The notes beneath the pieces were generated by a model, which worked only from the letters and a program-made list of their open reading frames with translations, made no database searches and had not been told where the DNA came from. DNA of 64,000 bases, taken from assembly GCF_031851795.1 (NCBI RefSeq), contig NZ_CP134696.1, forward strand, positions 4,856,501-4,920,500. Reading direction: 5' to 3'. The position numbers were made by a program, and so were the translations under genes. Source of the DNA: Pontibacter sp. G13. Its GTDB lineage: Bacteria > Bacteroidota > Bacteroidia > J057. The stretch's first letter is position 1; each line of letters begins with the position of its first letter. Below are positions 42,546 through 50,933 of this stretch, in pieces.

Positions 42546-44300
42546 CTAGAAATTGGTGGAAGCAGTTGAAGTGACATCTACCCGTTTCCAGGCAGTCTGA
42601 TTGCCCTCCTGAGAAGGAGACAAAATCGCATTCGGGACCAATTGCGGAAGGGTATATGGTACGAGCGACGCTCGGTGAATGGAGGTTTGCCGCAGTTCGT
42701 GATGGCTGAAGTAGTGCAAATCCCAGTTGTCCTCATGTCCGAAGTAGGCCAATTGTCCCTCAAAATCTGGGCTGATCCGCAGGCCATTCAGGGCGACCAG
42801 TTCATCTCCGAGCCCAATACCGGCATCTTGGAGCGGACTGCCGGGTAGCAAGGTTTTGACGATACACTTACCGTCCTTGTATTCCACGCGAGCGCGCAGC
42901 CAAGTCTCCATCATGGTGGAATTGGGCATTGGAACCATCGTCAACCCCATATAACTGGCCATTTCCTGTAGGAGTCCATCCAGGGGTTTGGTGCCCAAGA
43001 TATAATCCGCATAGAAATCCGCGAATGAGATACCCGATACGGATTCAAGCATCGCAAGGTAGTCTGTGCGCGTGTATCCACGTCCTGCCTTGGCAATCTG
43101 GTGGTACATATTGGCCACAACATCGTCCATGGAGAACTCATTGTGCGTCGCTTGGCGAATCTTGAAATCGGCCAGCATGGCGACCAGATATCCTTTGGTG
43201 TAAAAGGAGATCCGGTGATTGGGAATTCCCTCCGGGCTATATTGTCGTGTCCAGCTTTGGAAGCTGGCTGTTTCAAGCGAGATATCTTCGCTTCCTCCGA
43301 ATGCATGGAATGTGCGCAACTCTGCATTGATGCTGTTGACCCATTCATCCAGACCCCAGACACCGCCCTTCCAGAGCATTAGGTCGCCGTAGTAGGTCGT
43401 TACCCCCTCTGTGATGTCGTGCAATCGAGAGTATTGCTCGCCGCTGTAATCGTACGGCCACATATCCGAGGGACGGAGCTGCTTGACATTCCAAGTGTGA
43501 AACAGTTCGTGAGAGGAGATTTCCAGAAATGATTTGTACATCGCCGGAGTCATGAGCGCCGTGCCCGGTCCCATGCTGATGACGGTGGATTTGGTGTGTT
43601 CCACCCCATGACGATAAGGAGCTGGAACCATCAAGTTCAGATAATGGTATTCACCCACCGGAAATTCGCCGAACATGGCCATCTGGGCTTCGGAGTATTT
43701 GCGGATGTCTTCTTCGATCTTGATGAAATCGGGTCGACATCTCCCCATGAACCAGACGTGAGTTTTAACTCCCTGAACATCAAAAGCGTGATGTTGGAGG
43801 TCGGGCGCTGCGAAAAATGGAGAATCCACCAATTCATGAAAATCCTTGAACGAATATGCATCTCCGTCCAGCTTCAGGGCACCCGCCACTTCGTAGTCAT
43901 GTGGTAAGTCTAGATGCAGTCGTACAGGAATATCCAGTTTCCCCGGACGAAAGAGGAATAAATTGATCCCATTGACATAAATCTGGTCCTCATTGAAAAA
44001 CGATCCCCCCGCATCGGTTTGCTGCGCAAAGAAGCGGTAGGTAACCTCCAGCTTTCCCGGTTCGCTCGGAACGACCTGCCAGTTATGGGTAGAGGTCTGC
44101 TCTACGGCGAGCGGAGTTCCCTGCAGATCTTGAGCCTCGACGAGCGAGATGAAACGATCAAAGCGTTGGCGTTCATATCTTCCCGGTCTCCAGGCGGGCA
44201 ATTGCAGTAGAATGGGTTGCTCATCCGAAGCGGTCAGCACCAGTCTCACGTGAATTTCGTGACTGGCAGGATCTGGAAAGGAAAGGAAATACTCCATCAT
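42546..44300 (-). CDS. M61 family metallopeptidase with PDZ domain
   Basis: 584 residues. An N-terminal beta domain (~1-170), thermolysin-like zinc site SSHELFHTWNVKQLRP (HExxH, with the next Glu in the DITEGVTTYYGDL stretch), and a C-terminal PDZ domain (~490-545; LLPGSPLQDAGIGLGDELVALNGL) are all in the family order. No signal peptide is obvious, so it may be cytoplasmic, although relatives are often exported. M61 enzymes act as aminopeptidases on glycine or alanine N-termini. Translationally close to rsgA (4-bp gap). Confidence 0.9.
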   Translation of the reverse strand: MMEYFLSFPDPASHEIHVRLVLTASDEQPILLQLPAWRPGRYERQRFDRFISLVEAQDLQGTPLAVEQTSTHNWQVVPSEPGKLEVTYRFFAQQTDAGGSFFNEDQIYVNGINLFLFRPGKLDIPVRLHLDLPHDYEVAGALKLDGDAYSFKDFHELVDSPFFAAPDLQHHAFDVQGVKTHVWFMGRCRPDFIKIEEDIRKYSEAQMAMFGEFPVGEYHYLNLMVPAPYRHGVEHTKSTVISMGPGTALMTPAMYKSFLEISSHELFHTWNVKQLRPSDMWPYDYSGEQYSRLHDITEGVTTYYGDLMLWKGGVWGLDEWVNSINAELRTFHAFGGSEDISLETASFQSWTRQYSPEGIPNHRISFYTKGYLVAMLADFKIRQATHNEFSMDDVVANMYHQIAKAGRGYTRTDYLAMLESVSGISFADFYADYILGTKPLDGLLQEMASYMGLTMVPMPNSTMMETWLRARVEYKDGKCIVKTLLPGSPLQDAGIGLGDELVALNGLRISPDFEGQLAYFGHEDNWDLHYFSHHELRQTSIHRASLVPYTLPQLVPNAILSPSQEGNQTAWKRVDVTSTASTNF

Positions 44301-44613
44301 GAAGGCTAGACTTGACTGGTTGTCCCCAAAAGGCGCGCTAAAGATAGGAATATTTCCAACGGGATGACGGAAATCCGCTCATGAGCCTGCTGACGCAGAT
44401 CAGGGAAAAATTCTCGCCAACTATCTGGTCGCGCTTTGACAAATAATGGATTTTCTATATATTGGATTATCTAACCTTGGATTTTTCGATCATTGAATCG
44501 AAAAAACTGCACAACCCTACCTCCCCAGTTAGCCTGAAAACGCCTCCTACATGGAGGACGCTGGGAGTTGGCACAATCCATTTCTATCTCAAGTATCGCT
44601 TCAACTTCCTGAT
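44301..44613. other. Intergenic region upstream of the OmpA-like gene
   Basis: About 310 bases between divergent genes, AT-rich near 44440-44500. No promoter consensus, hairpin or credible short gene was identified. Confidence 0.35.
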
Positions 44614-45222
44614 ATGGCACGTTCCCATGTGATATGGTCAACGATTGGGCTGTCTTGTTTGGCGGCACTGATTGGATTGGGATGGTACACAGAAACAAAT
44701 CCCTTGACGAGACCTCTAGTAACATTTTCTTTCATCCGGACTGCACAAATCACCACTGAGACTTCGCCGCGATTGGTCGTCTGGCAAAATGGAGATCCGA
44801 TTATCACTCGATCCCGCGGCATTCAACACGCATTCAGACAAGTAGAAGGAGCTCTTTCGCCTGCTGCAACATCTGGATTGGAAGAATTGGCCCAATACCT
44901 GAAAACACATCAAAGGCTTCAAGTGGAGATCACCGGTTGGCGTGATGCTTCCGAATTGGGCAATCGCAAGTTCCGTAAAGGCGGTCTGATGAGAGCCAAT
45001 CACCTTGCCCATATTTTGATGCGCATGGGGGTTTCTGCGAATCAGCTCGTACTGAGCGATCGAGTCCACCGAGTGTCCTATATGCAAAGTGGGACGATGG
45101 ATCAAGGCGTGAGTTTTCAAATCTTAAACGCATTGCCAGATCCCAGTCAAAGCATGGAGATCTACACGGTTCAAGAATACCCAGGTTCCGGAAAACCTGC
45201 TGGGAATCGTGATTGGAAATAA
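44614..45222 (+). CDS. Single-span protein with OmpA-like C-terminal domain
   Basis: 202 residues from ATG 44614 (MARSHVIWSTIGLSCLAALIGLGWY, one N-terminal membrane anchor). Residues ~85-175 resemble an OmpA-type peptidoglycan-binding fold: LSPAATSGLEELAQYLKTHQRLQVEITGWRDASELGNRKF, then LMRANHLAHILMRMGVSANQLVLSDRV. The canonical Asp and Arg positions are only partly kept. It may tether the envelope, but the weak match leaves it open. The upstream ATG at 44551 gives a less natural start. Confidence 0.6.
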   Translation: MARSHVIWSTIGLSCLAALIGLGWYTETNPLTRPLVTFSFIRTAQITTETSPRLVVWQNGDPIITRSRGIQHAFRQVEGALSPAATSGLEELAQYLKTHQRLQVEITGWRDASELGNRKFRKGGLMRANHLAHILMRMGVSANQLVLSDRVHRVSYMQSGTMDQGVSFQILNALPDPSQSMEIYTVQEYPGSGKPAGNRDWK

Positions 45223-45317
45223 AGCGGAAGATCAGTCCGCGTCACGACCCATTGTAATGTTTGATGAACAGATCCAACTGCCATGATTGATTATCCAGAA
45301 GAATGGTAACCGCCTCA

Positions 45318-45344
45318 TTCCCCGGGGCGGCGAGGCCCCGGGGA
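45318..45344 (+). other. GC-rich perfect hairpin
   Basis: TTCCCCGGGGC pairs with GCCCCGGGGAA around GGCGA. No T run; it lies between the OmpA-like gene and the coiled-coil gene and could mark a weak terminator or RNA stabiliser. Confidence 0.4.
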
Positions 45345-45394
45345 ACCCATTAGCATCGAAAACGCCCGATTTGCCAACCCGAAATTTGGATGTT

Positions 45395-46276
45395 ATGTGG
45401 GATGAATTCAATGGAACCAATGGGCAAGTACTCTTGATGATGCTAGCTGCTGCTTTGCTTGGAGGCTGGCTATTCAGGAGCGTTTCCCGCAACCGATGGA
45501 AGAACTTGAAGGCCTCCTTCGACCTTCAGGCTCGCGAGATCAAGCGGCTTCAAAAGAAGCTCTACCAATTGCAACAACAAGTCGCTCCCCCTCCAGTAGC
45601 ATTGGAAGAAGGCGACAGGCACACTACTGCGATGATTCATCGCCTTACTCGTGCCAATCAAAAGCTCCTCTCTGAACTCGACCACTACAAAACGTTTCAA
45701 CATCAACTAGAATTTCTACTCCCACAGGTCTCGGCGCTCAAAGCAGAAAATGACCGTCTGACCCAAAAACTCAACCGCCGCAGGACGGACACCACTCAAC
45801 TCACCTCGGATGAACCAGCTTCGGCTAGCCATCCACAGTTGCCGAAAACCGCCCAACCCGGTCCTGCACACACCTCCTCTTCCCATACCTCGCTTTCAAC
45901 AACCACTTTTGGCAAAAAAATCAAGCATTGGAAAGGTCAGCTTTCCCGACCTTCAGTCAAGTATCTAAAACTTTCGGAAGAAGATTTGGAAGTGCTTCGA
46001 CGTGGCGTCTCCCAACTCTCTGATCGATATATGACGGTCAGAAACCAAGAAGAGGATTCCGCCAGTCTCGCTGATCTGGAGCTGCGAATTCGCAATTGGG
46101 TGCATCAGCTCAAGTCTGTGGATTCGGAGACCGGACCTTCTCTCCTGTTTTTGGAGGAAAGCGAAGTGAATGGCTTGTCTGACCTGTATGATCGTCTGAT
46201 GGTGGTGGATTCCCCGGATTCCGATTCCGAAAATCTGGGTTCCCATACACCGGACGCACAGGCCTCCGCGAGATAA
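45395..46276 (+). CDS. Membrane-anchored coiled-coil protein
   Basis: 293 residues from ATG 45395 (MWDEFNGTNGQVLLMMLAAALLGGWLF), an N-terminal membrane anchor. A coiled coil follows (~residues 35-135: AREIKRLQKKLYQLQQQV ... LKAENDRLTQKLNRRR), then a Ser/Thr/Pro-rich linker (~140-180) and a helical C-terminal segment with VKYLKLSEEDLEVLRRGVSQLSDR. No known family; the layout resembles envelope or division scaffold proteins. The frame extends further 5' (45287) through the GC-rich hairpin, which is unlikely to be coding. Confidence 0.6.
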   Translation: MWDEFNGTNGQVLLMMLAAALLGGWLFRSVSRNRWKNLKASFDLQAREIKRLQKKLYQLQQQVAPPPVALEEGDRHTTAMIHRLTRANQKLLSELDHYKTFQHQLEFLLPQVSALKAENDRLTQKLNRRRTDTTQLTSDEPASASHPQLPKTAQPGPAHTSSSHTSLSTTTFGKKIKHWKGQLSRPSVKYLKLSEEDLEVLRRGVSQLSDRYMTVRNQEEDSASLADLELRIRNWVHQLKSVDSETGPSLLFLEESEVNGLSDLYDRLMVVDSPDSDSENLGSHTPDAQASAR

Positions 46277-46380
46277 TTTGTCAAAAATTGTAAGATGTCG
46301 GTGACTTCACCGTTCTCTAACCATCTAAACAATGAATAGGAAGTTTTCCTATTCCGTTTTAGGGCGTTTTCATGGCTGTT

Positions 46381-46413
46381 GCCCGCAAGCTTTAGTTTGC
46401 GGGCGCTTTTTTT
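46381..46413 (+). terminator. First of two tandem terminators
   Basis: GCCCGCAA pairs with TTGCGGGC, followed by GCTTTTTTT, 105 nt after the coiled-coil gene. Confidence 0.85.
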
Positions 46414-46474
46414 ATTCCGCCCAACCCTTCCTATTCAAAGCCTTCCATCACCCTACTGGCCCACTCGGTGCAAT

Positions 46475-46503
46475 TCGCGGTTTACAAAATCCGCGATTTT
46501 TTT
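46475..46503 (+). terminator. Second tandem terminator-like hairpin
   Basis: TCGCGG pairs with CCGCGA, then seven Ts. It ends 14 nt before the PadR operator and so insulates it. Confidence 0.7.
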
Positions 46504-46516
46504 ACCTATTCTTTGG

Positions 46517-46537
46517 ATGCATAAGAAACTTATGTAT
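46517..46537 (+). promoter_or_regulatory. Candidate PadR operator
   Basis: ATGCATAAG-AAA-CTTATGTAT is a nearly perfect inverted repeat (8 of 9 pairs) ending nine bases before the padR-like ATG. PadR regulators commonly bind ATGT/ACAT-type palindromes in their own promoters, so autoregulation is inferred. Confidence 0.55.
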
Positions 46538-46546
46538 AATTGTTCT

Positions 46547-46897
46547 ATGTATTCAAAAGAACTCTTGAAAGGAAGTCTTCGGACCATCATCCTCCGCCTG
46601 CTGGAGGAAGAAGGCCGGATGTACGGATATGAGATTACTCGCCACGTAGCGGAGCTTTCTGACGGTGAAATCAAACTGACAGAAGGTGCTTTGTATCCCA
46701 CCCTGCACAAATTGGAGTCTGAGGGGCTTTTGACGACGGAGAAGGTATCCATCGGCAAGCGGGTGCGGAAATATTACCAGCTTACGGATTTGGGAACCGA
46801 AACCGCTCAAGCCAAGATGGATGAATTCATTCAATACATGCGGACCATGCAGCGGGTGCTAAAGTTTCGATTGGACGCCTCCGAGTTTTCTGCCTAA
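46547..46897 (+). CDS. PadR family transcriptional regulator
   Basis: 116 residues from ATG 46547 (MYSKELLKGSLRTIILRLLEEEGRMYGYEIT). The longer frame runs through the tandem terminators and is rejected. The winged helix is complete: GYEITRHVAELSD (recognition helix region) and LTEGALYPTLHKLESEGLLTTEKV, with wing GKRVRKYYQLTDLG. A single C-terminal dimer helix of the short PadR-s2 type follows. It is 18 nt upstream of the LytM gene, with which it likely forms an autoregulated operon. Confidence 0.92.
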   Translation: MYSKELLKGSLRTIILRLLEEEGRMYGYEITRHVAELSDGEIKLTEGALYPTLHKLESEGLLTTEKVSIGKRVRKYYQLTDLGTETAQAKMDEFIQYMRTMQRVLKFRLDASEFSA

Positions 46898-46915
46898 GCC
46901 CTCAAAACGATTGCC

Positions 46916-47626
46916 ATGATCTTACAAGATTCCCACATCGACTCCATCTTGGAGCGACTCCGAGCTGAGGGGCTATCCTTTGCGGCTTTGGAGGATGAAT
47001 TGCTCGACCATGTGTGCTGTTTGGTAGAGGAAGAATTGGCGGAAGGGACCTCATTTGAGGTGGCACTGGATGATGCCATTCACTCCTTTGGCGACAACGG
47101 AATCCAGCATGTCCAGAAAGAGACCTTAATAGCCATTTCTTATAAATCTAGACTTATGAAGCAATTTGCCTTCACAGTTGCAGCTGCATTTAGCCTCCTC
47201 ATGGTGGCCTATTTGGGAGCAGAAGCTCAACAAATCCCTTCGCTCGCGCCCGTCCAAGGGGAGGTTTCCTCCGGTTTCGGCATGCGGAAAAACCCCTGGA
47301 CCAAAGTAGAACAACACCACCGGGGAGTAGATTTCAGAGCGGATACAGGAACGCCCATCTACGCAACAGCCGATGGGGAAGTCCTCGGTTCAGGCATAGA
47401 TGAGGATAAGCCCGCCTATGGGATCAGGATTCTGATCGAGCATGGTGAACAGATTTCCTCGTTTTATGCGCACCTATCTGGAGTCACAGTCGCGGAGGGA
47501 GATCAAGTCAAGCAGGGGGATCTCATTGGATATGTCGGCAGCACCGGCAAATCCACAGGGCCACACCTCCACTTCGAAATCCGTAAAGACGGGCATCCTG
47601 TCGACCCTATGGAATTCATTGAGTAA
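46916..47626 (+). CDS. Permease-prefix-like domain fused to M23 (LytM) peptidase
   Basis: 236 residues. Residues 1-75 are helical and cytoplasmic (LEDELLDHVCCLVEEELAEGTSFEVALDDAIHSFGDNGI), like the prefix domain that precedes ABC permeases or DUF1700-like proteins next to PadR genes. A membrane helix (~83-100: FAFTVAAAFSLLMVAYLG) leads to a periplasmic M23 domain with all zinc ligands: HHRGVDFRADTGTPIYA (His and Asp), HLHFEI (H-x-H), and GYVGSTGKSTGPHLHF. The enzyme should cleave peptidoglycan cross-links. The fusion with a PadR-associated prefix domain is uncommon. A terminator follows at 47690. Confidence 0.85.
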   Translation: MILQDSHIDSILERLRAEGLSFAALEDELLDHVCCLVEEELAEGTSFEVALDDAIHSFGDNGIQHVQKETLIAISYKSRLMKQFAFTVAAAFSLLMVAYLGAEAQQIPSLAPVQGEVSSGFGMRKNPWTKVEQHHRGVDFRADTGTPIYATADGEVLGSGIDEDKPAYGIRILIEHGEQISSFYAHLSGVTVAEGDQVKQGDLIGYVGSTGKSTGPHLHFEIRKDGHPVDPMEFIE

Positions 47627-47689
47627 CCTTCCACAAAACATTCCTTGAGTAGTATGCCAAGCTGCATGCTGCGTTATCCCAAGGACCGA

Positions 47690-47718
47690 AGCCGTTCGAG
47701 CAATCGTTCGGCTTTTTT
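47690..47718 (+). terminator. Terminator after LytM gene
   Basis: AGCCG pairs with CGGCT, with three further inner pairs, followed by six Ts. Confidence 0.65.
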
Positions 47719-47781
47719 GATCTCGTAAGCCATTGATTGCCCAGTCAATAGTCCGGCTTGAAAATTTTTGCAAAAATTCGA

Positions 47782-47789
47782 TAATTTTG
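47782..47789 (+). promoter_or_regulatory. Putative hpd promoter, -7 element (TAATTTTG)
   Basis: It fits TAnnTTTG; a TTG 21 bases upstream gives acceptable -33/-7 spacing. It is 231 nt before the hpd ATG, leaving a long leader (47790-48020) in which I saw no riboswitch-like fold. Confidence 0.4.
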
Positions 47790-48020
47790 ACCTCAGGATG
47801 GATCAAATGGTTTGGTCCTCCGAGATTTTCTCCTCAAATTGCGTTGTTCGTCCAGCAGCATTTCGGCGGAAACGCATTTGCTTTTGGAAGATCGATTGTG
47901 CAATTCAATGCCGCACCTGTTGGTCCCTCCTTCGGATTGATGGAGTCCTAATGGGTGCGATCCGATCAGCCTTTCTGGGCACAGATCGACCCAACGTGTA
48001 TAATTCTTTACCCCCATACC

Positions 48021-49112
48021 ATGCAAGATTTCTTACCACTTCAGGGAATCGACCACATCGAATTCTATGTAGGAAATGCCAAACAGGCGGCTCACTACTA
48101 CAAGACGGCTTTTGGTTTTCAGTCCTTTGCGTATGCCGGGCCTGAAACTGGCGTTCGTGATCGTGCATCCTACGTCCTCAAGCAGGACAAGATCACCTTG
48201 ATCCTCACCACTCCATTGCGCCCCACCAGCGAGATCGCAGCACACATCCACATGCATGGGGATGGGGTGAAGGTTGTGGCATTCACCGTCAAAGATGCCC
48301 GCAAATCCTACGAGGAGACCATCAAGCGAGGCGCAGAATCCCACATGGAGCCTACCGTTATTTCCGACGATCATGGCGAAATCGTCATGGCGGGAATCAA
48401 GACCTATGGCGAAACTGTGCACTTGTTCATTGAGCGTGAAGCCTACAATGGCGTTTTCGCTCCCGGATACCAGAAGTGGGAATCTGCCTACAACCCTACC
48501 ACCACCGGCATTCGCTACGTCGATCACATGGTCGGCAACGTAGGGTGGTACCAGATGAACAAATGGTGCAAATTCTACGAAGAGGTTCTCGGCTTTACCC
48601 AGATGATCTCTTTCGATGACAAAGACATCTCTACCGAGTACACCGCCCTCATGTCCAAGGTGATGAGCAACGGTACTGGCAAAGTGAAGTTCCCTATCAA
48701 CGAGCCTGCTTTCGGTAAGAAGAAATCCCAGATTGAGGAATACCTCGATTTCTACCAAGGCGAAGGCGTACAACACATCGCAGTTGGCACTGGAAACATC
48801 ATCGAAACCGTCAAGGAGATGATCAGCCGTGGGGTTGAATTCCTGCACGTACCGACCAACTACTACGACGAGCTCCCAAGCCGCGTAGGAGAGATCGATG
48901 AGGAAATCAGTGAATTGAAGGAGTTGGGCATCTTGGTGGACCGCGACGACGACGGATATCTCCTACAGATCTTCTCCAAGCCAGTGGAGGATCGCCCAAC
49001 CTTGTTCTTCGAGATCATCCAGCGCAAAGGCGCGCGCAGCTTCGGCAAAGGAAACTTCAAGGCCTTGTTTGAAGCTATCGAGCGTGAGCAGGAAATGCGT
49101 GGAAACCTCTAA
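48021..49112 (+). CDS. hpd: 4-hydroxyphenylpyruvate dioxygenase
   Basis: 363 residues from ATG 48021 (MQDFLPLQGIDHIEFYVGN); the longer frame has no support. Two vicinal-oxygen-chelate halves: the N-terminal half ends near residue 150, and the C-terminal half carries the iron ligands in IRYVDHMVGNV (His), GVQHIAVGT (His) and FFEIIQRKGARSFGKGNFKALFEAIE (Glu and the closing C-terminal helix). It converts 4-hydroxyphenylpyruvate to homogentisate in tyrosine breakdown. No hmgA or fahA partner is in the window. The terminator hairpin at 49186 ends the unit. Confidence 0.96.
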   Translation: MQDFLPLQGIDHIEFYVGNAKQAAHYYKTAFGFQSFAYAGPETGVRDRASYVLKQDKITLILTTPLRPTSEIAAHIHMHGDGVKVVAFTVKDARKSYEETIKRGAESHMEPTVISDDHGEIVMAGIKTYGETVHLFIEREAYNGVFAPGYQKWESAYNPTTTGIRYVDHMVGNVGWYQMNKWCKFYEEVLGFTQMISFDDKDISTEYTALMSKVMSNGTGKVKFPINEPAFGKKKSQIEEYLDFYQGEGVQHIAVGTGNIIETVKEMISRGVEFLHVPTNYYDELPSRVGEIDEEISELKELGILVDRDDDGYLLQIFSKPVEDRPTLFFEIIQRKGARSFGKGNFKALFEAIEREQEMRGNL

Positions 49113-49185
49113 GAATCCATTTCCATAGCTGACTGAGTTTTCGACGGAAAAGTATTCATCAGCTTCTTACTCAAAACGATATTGG

Positions 49186-49213
49186 AGGCTGCCCGAATGT
49201 TGGGCGGCCTTTT
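49186..49213 (+). terminator. Terminator after hpd
   Basis: AGGCTGCCC pairs with GGGCGGCCT (one G-T pair), followed by TTT. Confidence 0.75.
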
Positions 49214-49238
49214 ACTTTTGTATCAGAATGGATTTTTT

Positions 49239-49460
49239 GGGCGTGCCCCGGCGGACTTGGCAGGAGGTACATTGCATGGCAAAAGAGTCGCCGGGTCAGG
49301 CTGTGCACGGGTTCGCAAGCTCCGTCCTCGGAATGGTGAAAGGCCTCAACCGTATTATGGCCATCGGTCAATTTTTTCTTGTTGGGTCGAGCTTCTTCTC
49401 CTCGGACTACTCGTACCTCGCACCGTTACCATCCTTCACGCCCGCACGGGCCATCCGCAC
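49239..49460 (-). repeat. Structured 3'-intergenic element, copy I
   Basis: Minus-strand sense, from GTGCGGATGGCCCGTGCGGG (six nt after the Rpn fragment stop) to GGGGCACGCCCAAAAAA. Terminal helix CCCGGCG with CGCCGGG. Partner of copy E with a handful of substitutions and a 3-nt indel. Confidence 0.9.
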
Positions 49461-49466
49461 GAGAGA

Positions 49467-49900
49467 TTATTGAGTCAACCTTGCCCGGTATCTTCGATAT
49501 CTTGAGACCAGTATGGTTGTGCATCCCGCGAGATTGGCGATCAATTCATCTTCCAATTCCGATGCAATTCCAGCATCAATGGTTTTTTTGAGCTGAAGGT
49601 GTGCTCCTCGATGGAGACCTTTTTTAATCCCCTGAGCTTGTCCCTCTTTGATCCCTAGTGCCTTTCCTTTCTCGATTCCTGTTTCGATTCCTGTTTCGAT
49701 TCCTGTTTCGATTCCCTTTTCGATACCCTTCTCAATTCCTGCTTCAAAGCCCTCTTCCTTGGCCCGCTCCACATTGTCATTCATCAGATAATCCCAGTCC
49801 CATTGTTCTTTGAGACTGTCGATATAGGCATTATAATCCTGTTCGCTGAGCTTGGAAAGTTGGGATTGCTTCATCACTTGTTCATAAATGGTTCCTTACT
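49467..49900 (-). pseudogene. Duplicated 3' fragment of the Rpn gene (right arm)
   Basis: Counterpart of the left-arm fragment. An open 136-residue frame (49467-49877) lacks the nuclease domain and has six G-I-E-(K/T) units. It contains A-S-E-L-E-D where the other copies have A-S-G-L-E-D. Homology with the parent gene extends to about 49900, followed by the element remnant at 49899-49918. Confidence 0.8.
49668..49739 (-). repeat. In-frame 12-bp tandem repeat, six units
   Basis: Six Gly-Ile-Glu-Lys/Thr units, three of them consecutive Thr units. Confidence 0.9.
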
Positions 49901-49919
49901 AGCCATCCACACACCGAGA

Positions 49920-50933
49920 TTATTGAGTCAACCTTGCCCGGTATCTTCGATATCTTGAGACCAGTATGGTTGTGCATCCCGCGAGATTGGCGATCAATTC
50001 ATCTTCCAATCCCGATGCAATTCCAGCATCAATGGTTTTTTTGAGCTGAAGGTGTGCTCCTCGATGGAGACCTTTTTTAATCCCCTGAGCTTGTCCCTCT
50101 TTGATCCCTAGTGCCTTTCCTTTCTCGATTCCTGTTTCGATTCCCTTCTCGATTCCCTTTTCGATACCCTTCTCAATTCCTGCTTCAAAGCCCTCTTCCT
50201 TGGCCCGCTCCACATTGTCATTCATCAGGTAATCCCAGTCCCATTGTTCTTTGAGACTGTCGATATAGGCATTGTAATCCTGTTCGCTGAGCTTGGAAAG
50301 TTGGGATTGCTTCATCACTTGTTCATAAATGGTTCCTTTCCATTTTGATGGGATCGACCGCATCCGATGGAGGTTTCCAAATAAATACCCCCAATGGTCA
50401 TAGGTTGTTTGCAACTCCGCCAGACCTTTATTGAGTTTGGGAAGCTCTACAAAGACCAGATTGATCTTACGGTAATTTAACGCATTCCGCCTTAAATTAA
50501 TAATCATAAAATGATGGTATTCAGGCTGATCGCCACTATCATAATCATCCAGTTGGTAATCCAGCATGCCAATCAGATAGATCGTCGGGGCTCCATAATT
50601 CCAGCCTCGACCGGTTTCGGCCAAATGCTGGATCAGGCTCGCGACATAGAAGATACTCCGGTCCAAAAAGTTTCGCTGCCGAATCCGCTGAATCTCAATG
50701 ATAATATGCTCTCCCCGGTCACTGATGCAGCGGAGGTCCACAATCGCTTTCCGAGAGTTGGAATCAGGGCCCGGAATCTCCTGAGACTGATAGGTTAGGT
50801 CCAATACTTCGGTTTTGCCATGAAGGATCGCATTGAGAAAGTGAATCAACAACTCCTTGTTTTCAGGGCGGCTAAAAATGTACTTGAAGCCGAAGTCGCT
50901 CTTCAAGTTCAAGTACTGTTCATCGGGATTCAT
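49920..50933 (-). CDS. Rpn family recombination-promoting nuclease / putative transposase (right copy)
   Basis: 337 residues, matching the left copy residue for residue outside the repeat tract, except Lys to Glu in the phrase RPENKELLIHF and a few silent changes. Nuclease residues (VDLRC, EIQ) are intact, so both copies should be active. The tract has five G-I-E-(K/T) units, four fewer than the left copy, which accounts for the whole 16-residue length difference. The high identity points to recent duplication or gene conversion between the arms. Confidence 0.88.
   Translation of the reverse strand: MNPDEQYLNLKSDFGFKYIFSRPENKELLIHFLNAILHGKTEVLDLTYQSQEIPGPDSNSRKAIVDLRCISDRGEHIIIEIQRIRQRNFLDRSIFYVASLIQHLAETGRGWNYGAPTIYLIGMLDYQLDDYDSGDQPEYHHFMIINLRRNALNYRKINLVFVELPKLNKGLAELQTTYDHWGYLFGNLHRMRSIPSKWKGTIYEQVMKQSQLSKLSEQDYNAYIDSLKEQWDWDYLMNDNVERAKEEGFEAGIEKGIEKGIEKGIETGIEKGKALGIKEGQAQGIKKGLHRGAHLQLKKTIDAGIASGLEDELIANLAGCTTILVSRYRRYRARLTQ
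50121..50180 (-). repeat. In-frame 12-bp tandem repeat, five units
   Basis: Five Gly-Ile-Glu-Lys/Thr units in the right Rpn gene, the smallest number among the four copies. Confidence 0.9.

Noticed and set aside
46379-46546. Extended N-terminus of the PadR regulator
   Set aside because: It would translate through two terminator hairpins and the operator; PadR homology begins at 46547.
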